Below are positions 32,271 through 40,099 of a stretch of 43,936 bases of DNA, piece by piece; position 1 is the stretch's first letter; each line of letters begins with the position of its first letter. The notes under the pieces were generated by a model. It searched no databases. It worked only from the letters and a program-made list of their open reading frames with translations, and was not told the origin of the DNA. The stretch covers positions 1 through 43,936 of the forward strand of contig NZ_JADGMY010000008.1 of the NCBI RefSeq assembly GCF_015234515.1, given 5' to 3'. The DNA comes from Cellulomonas sp. GTDB lineage: Bacteria > Actinomycetota > Actinomycetes > Actinomycetales > Cellulomonadaceae. The position numbers and the translations under genes were made by a program.

Positions 32271-33644
32271 ATGGCGGCGGGGCCCGGCCTGCTGTGGCGC
32301 GTGCGCGAGTACGTCGACCGTTCGGCCCGGCAGTCACCCGCCCGGCTCGCCCTGGGCGTGTTCGCGCTCGTCATCGCGGGCATCACCGTGCTGCTGTCCG
32401 CTCCCTGGGCGACGGCGAGCGGCCGGCGTGCACCCCTCATCGACGCGCTCTTCACGGCGACCTCCGCGACGACCGTCACCGGTCTGGTCGTCGTGCCGAC
32501 CGGCGAGTACTGGTCGGGCTGGGGGCTCGCCGTGATCCTCGTGGCGATCAAGATCGGTGGCCTGGGGGTCATGACCCTGGCGTCGCTCCTCGGCATGGCC
32601 GTGTCGCGGCGCATCGGCCTGACGCAGCGCCTGCTCGTCTCGTCCGAGACGAAGGTGACCCGCCTCGGCGAGGTCGGCTCCCTGGTCCGCACGGTCATCA
32701 TCACCTCGACGGTGCTCGAGGTGGCCATCGCGATCGTGCTCTTCCCGCGGCTCCTGGTGCACGGCGAACCGGTCTGGACCGCGGCGTGGCACGCGCTGTT
32801 CTACGCGGTCTCGGCGTTCAACAGCGCAGGGTTCGTGCCGACCCCGGAGGGCCTGGCCCCGTTCGTCTCCGACTGGTGGATGCTCCTGCCGATCATCATC
32901 GGCGTGTTCATCGGCTCGCTCGGCTTCCCGGTGATCCTCAACGTCGCGAACCACCTGCGCGAGCCGCGCCGCTGGAGCCTGCACTCGAAGCTGACCATCA
33001 CCACGAGCCTGGGCCTGGTCGTGTTCGGGTCCGTGGTCGTCGCGGCGTTCGAGTGGACCAACCCTGGCACGTTCCGCCCGCTGGACGCCGGCGGGACCGC
33101 GCTCGCGTCCCTGTTCGCCGGCGTCATGCCACGGTCCGGCGGGTTCTCGACCGTCGACGTCGGGCAGATGCACGAGGGGACCTGGCTGGTGCTCGACGCC
33201 CTGATGTTCGTGGGCGGCGGCTCGGCCTCGACCGCCGGAGGCATCAAGGTCACGACGCTCGCCGTCATGCTCCTCGCGATCGTGGCCGAGGGCCGCGGCG
33301 ACCGCGACGTCGAGGCGTTCGGCCGCCGCATCTCGCGCGAGACGCTGCAGGTCGCGATCGCCGTCAGCTTCGTCTCCGCGACCATCGTGCTCGTCGCGTC
33401 GCTGCTCATGCTGGCCATGACGGGGCTCACGCTCGACCGCATCCTGTTCGAGGTCATCTCGGCGTTCGCGACCGCCGGGCTGTCGACCGGCATCACCGCG
33501 ACCCTGCCGACACCGGCGAAGTACGTGCTCGTCGTGCTCATGTTCATCGGGCGGACCGGCACGATGACGCTTGCGGCGGCGCTCGCGCTGCGCAACCGTC
33601 GTCGCGTCATCCGCTACCCGGAGGAGAGGCCCATCATTGGCTGA
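32271..33644 (+). CDS. TrkH/KtrB-type potassium uptake channel subunit
   Basis: 457-residue membrane subunit with four M1-P-M2 repeats. The four selectivity-filter loops can be read: SATTVTGLVVV, SAFNSAGFVP, MPRSGGFSTVD and SAFATAGLSTG, each with the key glycine that lines the potassium path. Length fits KtrB more than the longer enteric TrkH. The ATG at 32271 follows GGGGGAGG. The next gene encodes the cytoplasmic gating ring, and their ends overlap, so the two form a KtrAB-type uptake system. Confidence 0.94.
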   Translation: MAAGPGLLWRVREYVDRSARQSPARLALGVFALVIAGITVLLSAPWATASGRRAPLIDALFTATSATTVTGLVVVPTGEYWSGWGLAVILVAIKIGGLGVMTLASLLGMAVSRRIGLTQRLLVSSETKVTRLGEVGSLVRTVIITSTVLEVAIAIVLFPRLLVHGEPVWTAAWHALFYAVSAFNSAGFVPTPEGLAPFVSDWWMLLPIIIGVFIGSLGFPVILNVANHLREPRRWSLHSKLTITTSLGLVVFGSVVVAAFEWTNPGTFRPLDAGGTALASLFAGVMPRSGGFSTVDVGQMHEGTWLVLDALMFVGGGSASTAGGIKVTTLAVMLLAIVAEGRGDRDVEAFGRRISRETLQVAIAVSFVSATIVLVASLLMLAMTGLTLDRILFEVISAFATAGLSTGITATLPTPAKYVLVVLMFIGRTGTMTLAAALALRNRRRVIRYPEERPIIG

Positions 33645-34365
33645 CAGCAAGCGCGCGGACGGCCGCGAGGCCCGTTCCGCTGGCGCCGACCCACGCACGG
33701 CGCCGCGCACCCCCAAGAAGGACTCGGGCGTCCTGGTCATCGGCCTGGGGCGTTTCGGGTCCGCCATCGCGGCGACGCTCGACCGCCTGGGCCAGGACGT
33801 GCTCGCCGTCGAGCGGAACCCCGAGCTCGTCGCGCAGTGGGCCGGGCGCATCCCCCTCGTCGAGGCGGACGCCGTCAACCCCGACGCGCTCGAGCAGCTC
33901 GGCGCGCGCGACTTCCCCGTCGCGGTCGTCGGCGTCGGCTCCTACCTGGAGGCCTCGGTGCTCATCACGGGCAACCTGGTCGACATCGGCGTGCCGCAGA
34001 TCTGGGCCAAGGCCATCAGCTCCGAGCACGCGCGCATCCTGCAGCGCATCGGCGCGCACCACGTGGTGCTGCCCGAGGCCGACGCCGGCTCCCGGGTCGC
34101 CCACCTGGTCAGCGGCAAGATGCTCGACTACATCGAGGTCGAGGACGGGTTCACGGTCGTCAAGATGCGCCCGCCCAAGGAGACGCAGGGCTTCACGCTC
34201 GCGCAGTCCAAGGTGCACGAGCGCTACGGAGTGACGGTCATCGGCGTGAAGTCGCCGGGCATCGACTTCCAGTACGCGACGGACGAGACCCGCATCTCGG
34301 CCAACGACCTCATCATCGTCGGCGGGCACGCCGACCTGCTCGAGCGCTTCGCGGCACGCCCCTGA
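33637..34365 (+). CDS. TrkA/KtrA-type potassium channel gating subunit
   Basis: 242-residue RCK protein: N-terminal Rossmann domain with the dinucleotide loop VIGLGRFGSA (GLGRFG at about residues 36-41), the acidic residue at the end of strand 2 (AVERNP), and a C-terminal RCK_C domain with GFTLAQSKVHERYGVTVIGV. A single RCK module of this size matches KtrA. Residues 2-30 are a basic leader. The start is a TTG at 33637, inside the end of the channel gene, with GGAGGAGAGG upstream; it overlaps the previous stop by eight bases. ATP/ADP and possibly c-di-AMP control this family. Confidence 0.93.
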   Translation: MADSKRADGREARSAGADPRTAPRTPKKDSGVLVIGLGRFGSAIAATLDRLGQDVLAVERNPELVAQWAGRIPLVEADAVNPDALEQLGARDFPVAVVGVGSYLEASVLITGNLVDIGVPQIWAKAISSEHARILQRIGAHHVVLPEADAGSRVAHLVSGKMLDYIEVEDGFTVVKMRPPKETQGFTLAQSKVHERYGVTVIGVKSPGIDFQYATDETRISANDLIIVGGHADLLERFAARP

Positions 34366-34381
34366 GCGCACCCGACCGGCT

Positions 34382-34426
34382 GCACGCCGCAGCTCCGCAC
34401 GCCGCAGTTCCGCACGCCGCAGCTCC
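34382..34426 (+). repeat. Three 15-bp tandem repeats between ktrA-like and PPK2 genes
   Basis: GCACGCCGCAGCTCC, GCACGCCGCAGTTCC and GCACGCCGCAGCTCC follow each other head to tail in the 92-base gap. One mismatch. No gene or clear hairpin is seen there. Confidence 0.85.
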
Positions 34427-34457
34427 CACACCCCACGTGGCAACGAGGAGGACCGCA

Positions 34458-35519
34458 ATGGCGAAGGGCTCGAAGAAGAAGAAGGCCGAGAAGGCGACGG
34501 CGAAGAGCGAGGCGAAGGCAGGGAAGAAGGCGGCCGCGAAGGCCGCTGAGACCGACCGCAAGGCCGCCAAGGCCGAGCGGAAGGCGGCGAAGAAGGCCGA
34601 GCGGAAGGCCGCCAAGGCCGAACGGAAGGCGGCGAAGAAGGCCGCCGCGGCGCACGCCGCCGCCGACGGCCTCCTCGCACGGCGGGACGCCGTCGTGGAC
34701 CTGCTCCGCGTCGGTCCCGGCTTCCGGATCGCGGACCTCGACCCCGCCGCGACCCCGGGGTTCGACGGCTCGCGGGCCGACGGTGAGCGGGCCCTCGCCG
34801 GCGTCGCCGCGGAGCTCTCCGACCTGCAGGAGCGGCTCTTCGCCCACGGCCGCACCGGCGGTGGCAGATCCGTCCTGCTCGTCCTGCAGGGCCTCGACAC
34901 GGCAGGCAAGGGCGGGATCGTGCGCCACGTGCTGGGACTGGTCGACCCGCAGGGGGTCGCACTGCGCTCGTTCGGCGTCCCGACGCCCGAGGAGCGTCGC
35001 CACCACTACCTGTGGCGCGTCCGTCGGGCGCTGCCCCCCGCCGGCAGCATCGGCGTCTTCGACCGGTCGCACTACGAGGACGTCCTGGTGGTCCGCGTGG
35101 ACGGGACGGTCGCACCCGAGGTGTGGCAGAAGCGGTACGACGAGATCAACCGGTTCGAGGCGCAGGTGGCCGCCTCGGGGACGACGATCGTCAAGGTCGC
35201 CCTGTGGGTCTCGCCCGAGGAGCAGTACGAGCGCCTGAGCGAGCGGCTCGAGCGCCCCGACAAGCACTGGAAGTACAACCCGTCGGACGTGGACGTGCGC
35301 AGCAGACGCCCTGCGTACGAGGCCGCCTACCAGGAGGTCCTCGACCGCACGAGCACCGACGTGGCGCCGTGGCACGTCGTGCCCGCCGACAGCAAGTGGT
35401 ACGCGCGGCTGGCCGTGAGCGCGCTGCTCCACCGTGCGCTGGCCGACCTGCGGCTCGACTGGCCCGTCGCCGACTACGACGTGGCGGCAGAGCGGCTCCG
35501 GCTCGACGCGACCCGCTGA
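34458..35519 (+). CDS. ppk2: Polyphosphate kinase 2 family protein with Lys/Ala-rich N-terminal tail
   Basis: 353 residues. The catalytic domain (about 75-350) is a P-loop kinase of the PPK2 family, which moves phosphate between polyphosphate and nucleotides: Walker A LQGLDTAGKGG (143-153), Walker B FDRSHYEDVLV (201-211), lid residues in RLSERLERPDKHWKY. Residues 1-65 are a lysine/alanine-rich tail with a 15-residue repeat of the form KAAKAER-KAAKKAER, predicted helical and strongly positive, like histone H1 tails. Start ATG at 34458 with GAGGAG upstream. The 92-base gap from the potassium genes leaves cotranscription open. Which nucleotide class is used cannot be told from sequence alone. 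Confidence 0.9.
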   Translation: MAKGSKKKKAEKATAKSEAKAGKKAAAKAAETDRKAAKAERKAAKKAERKAAKAERKAAKKAAAAHAAADGLLARRDAVVDLLRVGPGFRIADLDPAATPGFDGSRADGERALAGVAAELSDLQERLFAHGRTGGGRSVLLVLQGLDTAGKGGIVRHVLGLVDPQGVALRSFGVPTPEERRHHYLWRVRRALPPAGSIGVFDRSHYEDVLVVRVDGTVAPEVWQKRYDEINRFEAQVAASGTTIVKVALWVSPEEQYERLSERLERPDKHWKYNPSDVDVRSRRPAYEAAYQEVLDRTSTDVAPWHVVPADSKWYARLAVSALLHRALADLRLDWPVADYDVAAERLRLDATR

Positions 35520-35527
35520 GGGTCCGG

Positions 35528-35553
35528 CGGGCGGGGCACCGCTGCCCCGCCCG
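35528..35553. terminator. Hairpin between convergent PPK2 and membrane protein genes
   Basis: CGGGCGGGGCA and TGCCCCGCCCG form a perfect 11-pair stem with loop CCGC, nine bases past the PPK2 stop. Confidence 0.65.
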
Positions 35554-35559
35554 TCGCCG

Positions 35560-35994
35560 TCAGGACCCGTCGGACGCGCGCCGCTGGTGCGGCACCGCGC
35601 CCCGGGGCAGCACGCAGTGGCGCACCCCGTAGCGCGTGCCGGACGTGCGCGCCGGACGCCACGGCGCGGCCGGGGCCCCCGTCGTGCCACCGGCAGGGAC
35701 GTCCACCTCTGGAGCCGCCCGGGGAGCGGGGAGCGCGCAGTGCGGGGCCGCGCGCAGCGTGACCGCCGACGGCGGCGCCCACGCGCCCGGACGGACGGCA
35801 GGCCTCACGGGCGCCGCGGGCAGCGGACGGCTGCGGTGCCGGATCAGGAGCACCGCCACGCCCGTCAGGACGAGCATGAGTGCACCGGGCATCGTGTAGT
35901 CGTCGGCGCCCAGAAGGGCACCGGTGGAGGCGAGCGCAAGGCCGCCGGCGACGAGAAGTGTCGCCACCGCTCGGCGAAGGAACGTGAACATCAT
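35560..35994 (-). CDS. Two-helix membrane protein with Pro/Ala-rich tail, unknown function
   Basis: 144 residues, not recognised. The N-terminus is short and basic (FLRR), then helix 1 (about residues 9-28, ATLLVAGGLALASTGALLG) and helix 2 (34-53, PGALMLVLTGVAVLLIRH). The remainder is a Pro/Ala/Arg-rich tail containing two cysteines (HCALPAP and HCVLPRG), each preceded by His, suggesting a loose internal repeat. Two ATG codons stand side by side (35994 and 35991), with AAGGAG upstream; the second has the better spacing. It follows the repeat protein gene on the same strand after 73 bases, so they may be one transcript. Confidence 0.6.
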   Translation of the reverse strand: MMFTFLRRAVATLLVAGGLALASTGALLGADDYTMPGALMLVLTGVAVLLIRHRSRPLPAAPVRPAVRPGAWAPPSAVTLRAAPHCALPAPRAAPEVDVPAGGTTGAPAAPWRPARTSGTRYGVRHCVLPRGAVPHQRRASDGS

Positions 35995-36067
35995 CGAACT
36001 CCTTGCCTGTGGACCGGAGCGCCCCGGAGGGCGAGGGACGACGCAGCACGTGCGCGCGTCCGTCCGG

Positions 36068-37249
36068 TCAGGCAGGGTTCCGAAGGGTGTCGCGCGCGGG
36101 CACGTCCGGGCCGGCGTCGGGTGAGGCGGCGGTGGTCGCGGCGTGCGCGAGACCGACCGGCCGACCGGGCGCCGGACCGTCGTCCGGCCCCGCGCGTGGC
36201 GTGACCGATCCCGTGCCGGGGGCTCCGTGGCCGGGGAGCGCCGCGACGAGGTGCGGCGTGGCAGAGCAGTGCGACGTCGTCGTCGTCGCCACGGTCGCGC
36301 TGGCGACGGCGACCTGGCCGCCGACGACGAACGAGGTGGCCGTGACCACGGCCGGAGCCTCGGGCTTCGGGCCCGCGGGACCCTGCGTGGGCGCCCACGG
36401 GGTCTGCTGGGCCGAGCGCGCGGCATCCGGCGGGTCGATGTCGGAAGGGACGGCCGGCAGCGCGACGTCGCCGGGTGGTGCGACGGGATCAGCTGCCGCG
36501 CGCGGCGTGCTGGTCCGCGGGGCAGGGCCGAACTGGCGCAGGCTGTCATGACGCTCGCGCAGGACCTCAGGGGCCCTGACGGCGGAGGGCGACGTGCTCG
36601 GGACCGTGGCCGGGAGCACGGTGGCGGCGGTGTCGCCCGACCGCGTGGTGGCGCGCGTCGTGGCGCTGGTCGTCGTGGACGCCCCGCCGTCCGTCGGCTC
36701 CGTGTCGTCCGTCTCCACCTGGACGGGCTCGGGGACGGGCTCGACGGGCGCCGGCGGGGGGTCGACCGGCACGATCACCGGCTCGACGGGCTCCACCGGG
36801 TCCACCGGCTCGACCGGCTCGACCGGGTCCACCGGCTCGACGGGGTCCACCGGGTCCACCGGGTCCACCGGCTCGACCGGGTCCACCGGCTCGACCGGGT
36901 CGACCGGCTCGACCGGGTCGACCGGCTCGACCGGGCCGGCAGGGTCGCTCACATCCACCGTCTCGTCGACGACGCTGGTCACCGCGTCATGGTCGGCGGG
37001 AGCGCCGGGTGCCGCCGGGACGTCCTGCGGTCGGCCACGACCGGAACCGTCCGCGGCCTCGCCGAACGGACCGGAGCGGTCCGCGGCGACCGCGTCCGCT
37101 CCGTCGCCGTCCACCGCGGTCGAGGTGGCCTGCGCCGAGGCGGAGCCGCCCAGGGCGACCTGGAGGAGCACGAGGACGAGCCCGCCCAGGGCGGCGAAGA
37201 GCGCGCGCAGGACCCAGGTCCCCGCGCGTCCCCACCGGTGCGCGTGCAT
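36068..37249 (-). CDS. Secreted protein with PV(D/E) tandem repeat, unknown function
   Basis: 393 residues. Basic N-region (HAHRWGRAG), hydrophobic core (about 12-34) and an AxA-type site (SASA) before residue 40 predict Sec export. A Thr/Asp/Ala-rich segment is followed at about residues 106-160 by an array of PVD/PVE tripeptides, an extended polyproline-like rod, then [13 protein letters not shown], a Thr/Ser-rich region, and a C-terminal part without an LPXTG anchor or recognised domain. Extended acidic Pro repeats of this sort span cell walls in other surface proteins. The ATG at 37249 follows GAGGAG; the frame continues upstream but without a signal peptide. One Cys only, late in the protein. 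Secreted surface or wall protein is inference. Confidence 0.6.
   Translation of the reverse strand: MHAHRWGRAGTWVLRALFAALGGLVLVLLQVALGGSASAQATSTAVDGDGADAVAADRSGPFGEAADGSGRGRPQDVPAAPGAPADHDAVTSVVDETVDVSDPAGPVEPVDPVEPVDPVEPVDPVEPVDPVDPVDPVEPVDPVEPVEPVDPVEPVEPVIVPVDPPPAPVEPVPEPVQVETDDTEPTDGGASTTTSATTRATTRSGDTAATVLPATVPSTSPSAVRAPEVLRERHDSLRQFGPAPRTSTPRAAADPVAPPGDVALPAVPSDIDPPDAARSAQQTPWAPTQGPAGPKPEAPAVVTATSFVVGGQVAVASATVATTTTSHCSATPHLVAALPGHGAPGTGSVTPRAGPDDGPAPGRPVGLAHAATTAASPDAGPDVPARDTLRNPA
36770..36934. repeat. Nine-base tandem repeat array encoding the PV(D/E) rod
   Basis: About 18 copies of a nine-base unit alternating between CGGCTCGAC-like and CGGGTCCAC-like forms on the plus strand. The reading is PVD/PVE on the minus strand. 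The high identity of neighbouring units suggests recent expansion. Confidence 0.9.
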
Positions 37250-37444
37250 CCCGGCTCCTCCCCCGGCGCGTGTCGCCCTCGAACGCGCGTGAGCCAAGTA
37301 TGCGGCCTGAATCACCCAAAAGCCCATCTTTCGGCCGCCGGGGTGACGAAGGGCCGTCCGGGCGCCCGGGTGCGCACGTCGGCCCAGGTCACCGGGCTCG
37401 CCCGGTGCTCCGACCTGACGCGACGTCCCGTGACGCGTTCCCCG

Positions 37445-37549
37445 TCAGGGGCTGCTCAGCACCGCGTCGACGACGACGATCAGCACGGCGACCGTCGAGA
37501 CCAGCAGGGCCCGCACCGCCCAGACCAGCGTCCGTGAGTGTGCTCGCAC
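37445..37549 (-). CDS. Predicted 34-residue membrane microprotein
   Basis: A short frame not seen by length-limited ORF searches. It starts with GTG at 37549 after GGAAGGGAG (seven bases spacing) and stops with TGA at 37447-37445. Composition is a polar, basic N-terminus (RAHSRTLVWAVR), a single Val/Leu/Ile-rich helix (about residues 13-31) and a short SSP end, ideal for a one-pass inner membrane peptide. A TAGCGT hexamer about 50 bases upstream on the same strand could be its -10. It lies upstream of the PV-repeat gene and downstream of araA. No homologue is known to me; the strong start signals are the main support. Confidence 0.45.
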   Translation of the reverse strand: MRAHSRTLVWAVRALLVSTVAVLIVVVDAVLSSP

Positions 37550-37694
37550 GACGACGCTCCCTTCCGCGCGTCACCGTTGACGCACTCTCCCGACGCTACG
37601 TCGACGCAGACCCGCCCGCATCACCGCGCGGGGTGAAGTCGCACGTCAGGGGCGTTTCGCCGGTTCTCGCCGGCCCCTGCGCCGACCCTCACCC

Positions 37695-37736
37695 ACGAGG
37701 GCGGGCACCCGGCCACGGCCGGGCACCCGCCCTCGT
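37695..37736 (-). terminator. Terminator of the araBDA operon
   Basis: Two 20-base arms pair around a two-base loop with a single two-base mismatch: ACGAGGGCGGG...CCCGGCC with its complement. It begins 16 bases after the araA stop. This is the strongest hairpin in the window. Confidence 0.85.
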
Positions 37737-37751
37737 CATCACCTCAGGGCG

Positions 37752-39260
37752 TCAGAAGCCCTGCGCGACCCGGTAGTACACCTGGTTCCACCGCACCTGG
37801 TCGGCGAACCCGCGGCGGGTGGTCGACTCGTCGATGACCAGCAGCTCGGTGCGGGCCAGCTCGGCGAAGATCTCCCACGCCTCGATGCCCACGGCCGTCG
37901 TCAGCACCGTGTGGTGCGCTCCCCCGGCGGTGAGCCAGCACTCGGACGACGTCGTGAAGTCCGGGCGGGGCTCCCACACGGCGCGGGCGACCGGGAGGTT
38001 CGGCAGCTCGGCCGTCGGCGGGACCACGTCGACGACGTTGGCGGTGAGCCGGAACCGCTCGCGCATGTCGGCGAGCGACACCACGACGGCGGGACCTGCG
38101 TCGGTGTCGAACACCATGCGGACCGGGTCCTCCTTGCCGCCGATGCCCAGCGGGTGGATCTCCACGCGCGGCTTCGACGTCGTGAGGGTCGGGCAGATCT
38201 CGAGCATGTGCGCGCCGAGGATCTTCTCCGCACCGGGGGTGAGGTCGTAGGTGTAGTCCTCCATGAGCGAGGCGCCGCCGGGCAGCCCGGCACCCATCAC
38301 CTTGGCGACGCGCACCAGCACGGCCGTCTTCCAGTCGCCCTCGGCACCGAACCCGTAGCCCTTGGCCATGAGCCGCTGCACGGCCAGGCCGGGCAGCTGC
38401 CGCAGCTCGCCGAGGTCCTCGAAGTTCGTCGTGAAGGCCATGGCGCCACGCTCCGTGAGGAAGCCCTCGATCGCGATCTCCTGCCGGGCCGCGTACCGCA
38501 GCGACTCGTGCCGGTCGCCACCGCGGCGCAGCTCGGGGACCACGTCGTACAGGTCCTCGTACTGCGCGACGAGTGCGTCGACGCTCGCGTCGTCCACGGC
38601 CGCCACCGCGGCGACCAGGTCGTTCACGGCCCACGTGTTGACCGACACGCCCAGGCGGATCTCGGCCTCGGTCTTGTCGCCCTCGGTGACGGCGACGTTG
38701 CGCATGTTGTCGCCGAACCGCACCAGGCTCAGGTCCTGCGCGGCCTGCCAGCCGGCGGCGGCGCGCACCCACGTGCCGATGCGCGCGGTGACGGCCGGGT
38801 TCGACACGTGACCGGACACCGTGGTGCGGGCCAGGCCCAGGCGCGTCGCGATGTACGCGTACTCGCGGTCGCCGTGCGCGGCCTGGTTGAGGTTCATGAA
38901 GTCCATGTCGATGCTGTCCCACGGCAGCTCGACGTTCGCCTGCGTGTGCAGGTGCAGCAGCGGCTTGCGCAGCAGGTCCAGGCCCGTGATCCACATCTTC
39001 GCCGGGCTGAACGTGTGCATCCACGTGATGACACCCAGCACGCGGTCGTCGCCGTTGGCGTCGAGCATCGCGCGGCGGATCGCGTCGGAGTCCTTCAGGA
39101 CGGGCTTCCAGACGACCTTCGCAGGGACGTCGCCCGACGCGTCGAGCGCCGCGGCGACCTCCTGCGACTGCGCGGCGACCTGCTGCAGCGTCTCCTCGCC
39201 GTACAGGTCCTGCGAGCCGGTGAGGAACCAGATCTCCTGGTCGGGGTAGGCCTTGCTCAT
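37752..39260 (-). CDS. araA: L-arabinose isomerase
   Basis: 502-residue enzyme that converts L-arabinose to L-ribulose. The N-terminus [24 protein letters not shown] and [33 protein letters not shown], then [32 protein letters not shown] and [11 protein letters not shown] are the family landmarks; they contain the manganese-binding glutamates and histidines. Length is full. ATG at 39260 follows GGGAGAACG. Last gene of araB-araD-araA on the minus strand, 25 bases after araD, and followed by a strong terminator. Confidence 0.97.
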   Translation of the reverse strand: MSKAYPDQEIWFLTGSQDLYGEETLQQVAAQSQEVAAALDASGDVPAKVVWKPVLKDSDAIRRAMLDANGDDRVLGVITWMHTFSPAKMWITGLDLLRKPLLHLHTQANVELPWDSIDMDFMNLNQAAHGDREYAYIATRLGLARTTVSGHVSNPAVTARIGTWVRAAAGWQAAQDLSLVRFGDNMRNVAVTEGDKTEAEIRLGVSVNTWAVNDLVAAVAAVDDASVDALVAQYEDLYDVVPELRRGGDRHESLRYAARQEIAIEGFLTERGAMAFTTNFEDLGELRQLPGLAVQRLMAKGYGFGAEGDWKTAVLVRVAKVMGAGLPGGASLMEDYTYDLTPGAEKILGAHMLEICPTLTTSKPRVEIHPLGIGGKEDPVRMVFDTDAGPAVVVSLADMRERFRLTANVVDVVPPTAELPNLPVARAVWEPRPDFTTSSECWLTAGGAHHTVLTTAVGIEAWEIFAELARTELLVIDESTTRRGFADQVRWNQVYYRVAQGF

Positions 39261-39285
39261 CGTCGTTCTCCCTCGTGGCTCAGCA

Positions 39286-40002
39286 TCAGTGCTGGCCGTA
39301 GACGTTCTGGTAGCGGGCGTACAGCGAGTCGACGTCGCTCTGCGCGATGGGCAGCGGCTCGCCGAGCTGCCGGCTGATGTGGACGGTCCGCGCGACCTCC
39401 TCGACCATGACCGCGGCCTTCACGGCGGCCTTGGCGTCCGTGCCGATCGTGAACGGGCCGTGGTTGCGCATGAGGACCGCCGGGCTGCGCGAGTCGCGCA
39501 GCGTCTCGACGATCCCCCGGCCGATCGAGTCGTCCCCGATGAGCGCGAACGGCCCTACGGGGATGTCCCCGCCGAACTCGTCGGCCATCATCGTCAGCAC
39601 GCACGGCACCGGCTCGGCGCGGGCGGCCCAGGCCGTCGCGTACGTGGAGTGCGTGTGCACGACGCCGCCGACGTGCGGCAGGTGCGTGTAGACGTACGCG
39701 TGCGCCGCGGTGTCCGACGACGGTGCGCGCGTGCCCTCGACGAGGTTCGCCTGCAGGTCGCAGACGACCATCGACTCGGGCGTCAGCTCGTCGTACGTCA
39801 CGCCCGACGGCTTGATGACGAGCAGGTCGCGCTCGCTCGGACCGGCGGGGTCGACGACGACACGCTGCGAGACGTTGCCCGCCGTCCACACGACCAGGCC
39901 CCAGCGGGGCAGCTCGGCGTGCAGCGCGCTGACCTTCTCGCGGGCGCGCGCCACCTCCTCACGGACGGCGGGCGCGTAGGCGTCCAGTGCTGTGGCGGTC
40001 AT
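39286..40002 (-). CDS. araD: L-ribulose-5-phosphate 4-epimerase
   Basis: 238-residue class II aldolase-fold enzyme that converts L-ribulose 5-phosphate to D-xylulose 5-phosphate. Zinc ligands appear in [14 protein letters not shown] (HTH pair) and [12 protein letters not shown]; the phosphate-binding GNVSQR and [10 protein letters not shown] segments are present. The ATG at 40002 follows AGGAGG with four bases spacing; upstream in-frame codons are excluded by this. It is placed between araB and araA in the operon. Confidence 0.95.
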   Translation of the reverse strand: MTATALDAYAPAVREEVARAREKVSALHAELPRWGLVVWTAGNVSQRVVVDPAGPSERDLLVIKPSGVTYDELTPESMVVCDLQANLVEGTRAPSSDTAAHAYVYTHLPHVGGVVHTHSTYATAWAARAEPVPCVLTMMADEFGGDIPVGPFALIGDDSIGRGIVETLRDSRSPAVLMRNHGPFTIGTDAKAAVKAAVMVEEVARTVHISRQLGEPLPIAQSDVDSLYARYQNVYGQH

Positions 40003-40099
40003 CCGGCCTCCTGCATCGGTGCCCGCGGTGGCGGGCGGGGTGGTCCGGCGCACGGGCGCCGGTGCGCGGTCGTACCGCGCGTGGTCCGGGGGAAGGCGC

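Noticed and set aside
36594..37292. Plus-strand frame encoding STG repeats
   Set aside because: It is the mirror of the PV(D/E) repeat on the minus strand; it has no good ribosome binding site or signal peptide, whereas the minus frame has both.
37250..37444. Riboswitch or c-di-AMP sensing leader before the secreted repeat protein
   Set aside because: I could not find the conserved core of any riboswitch class I know. Only a modest AT-richer patch near 37310-37330 with a weak CATACT -10-like box is seen.
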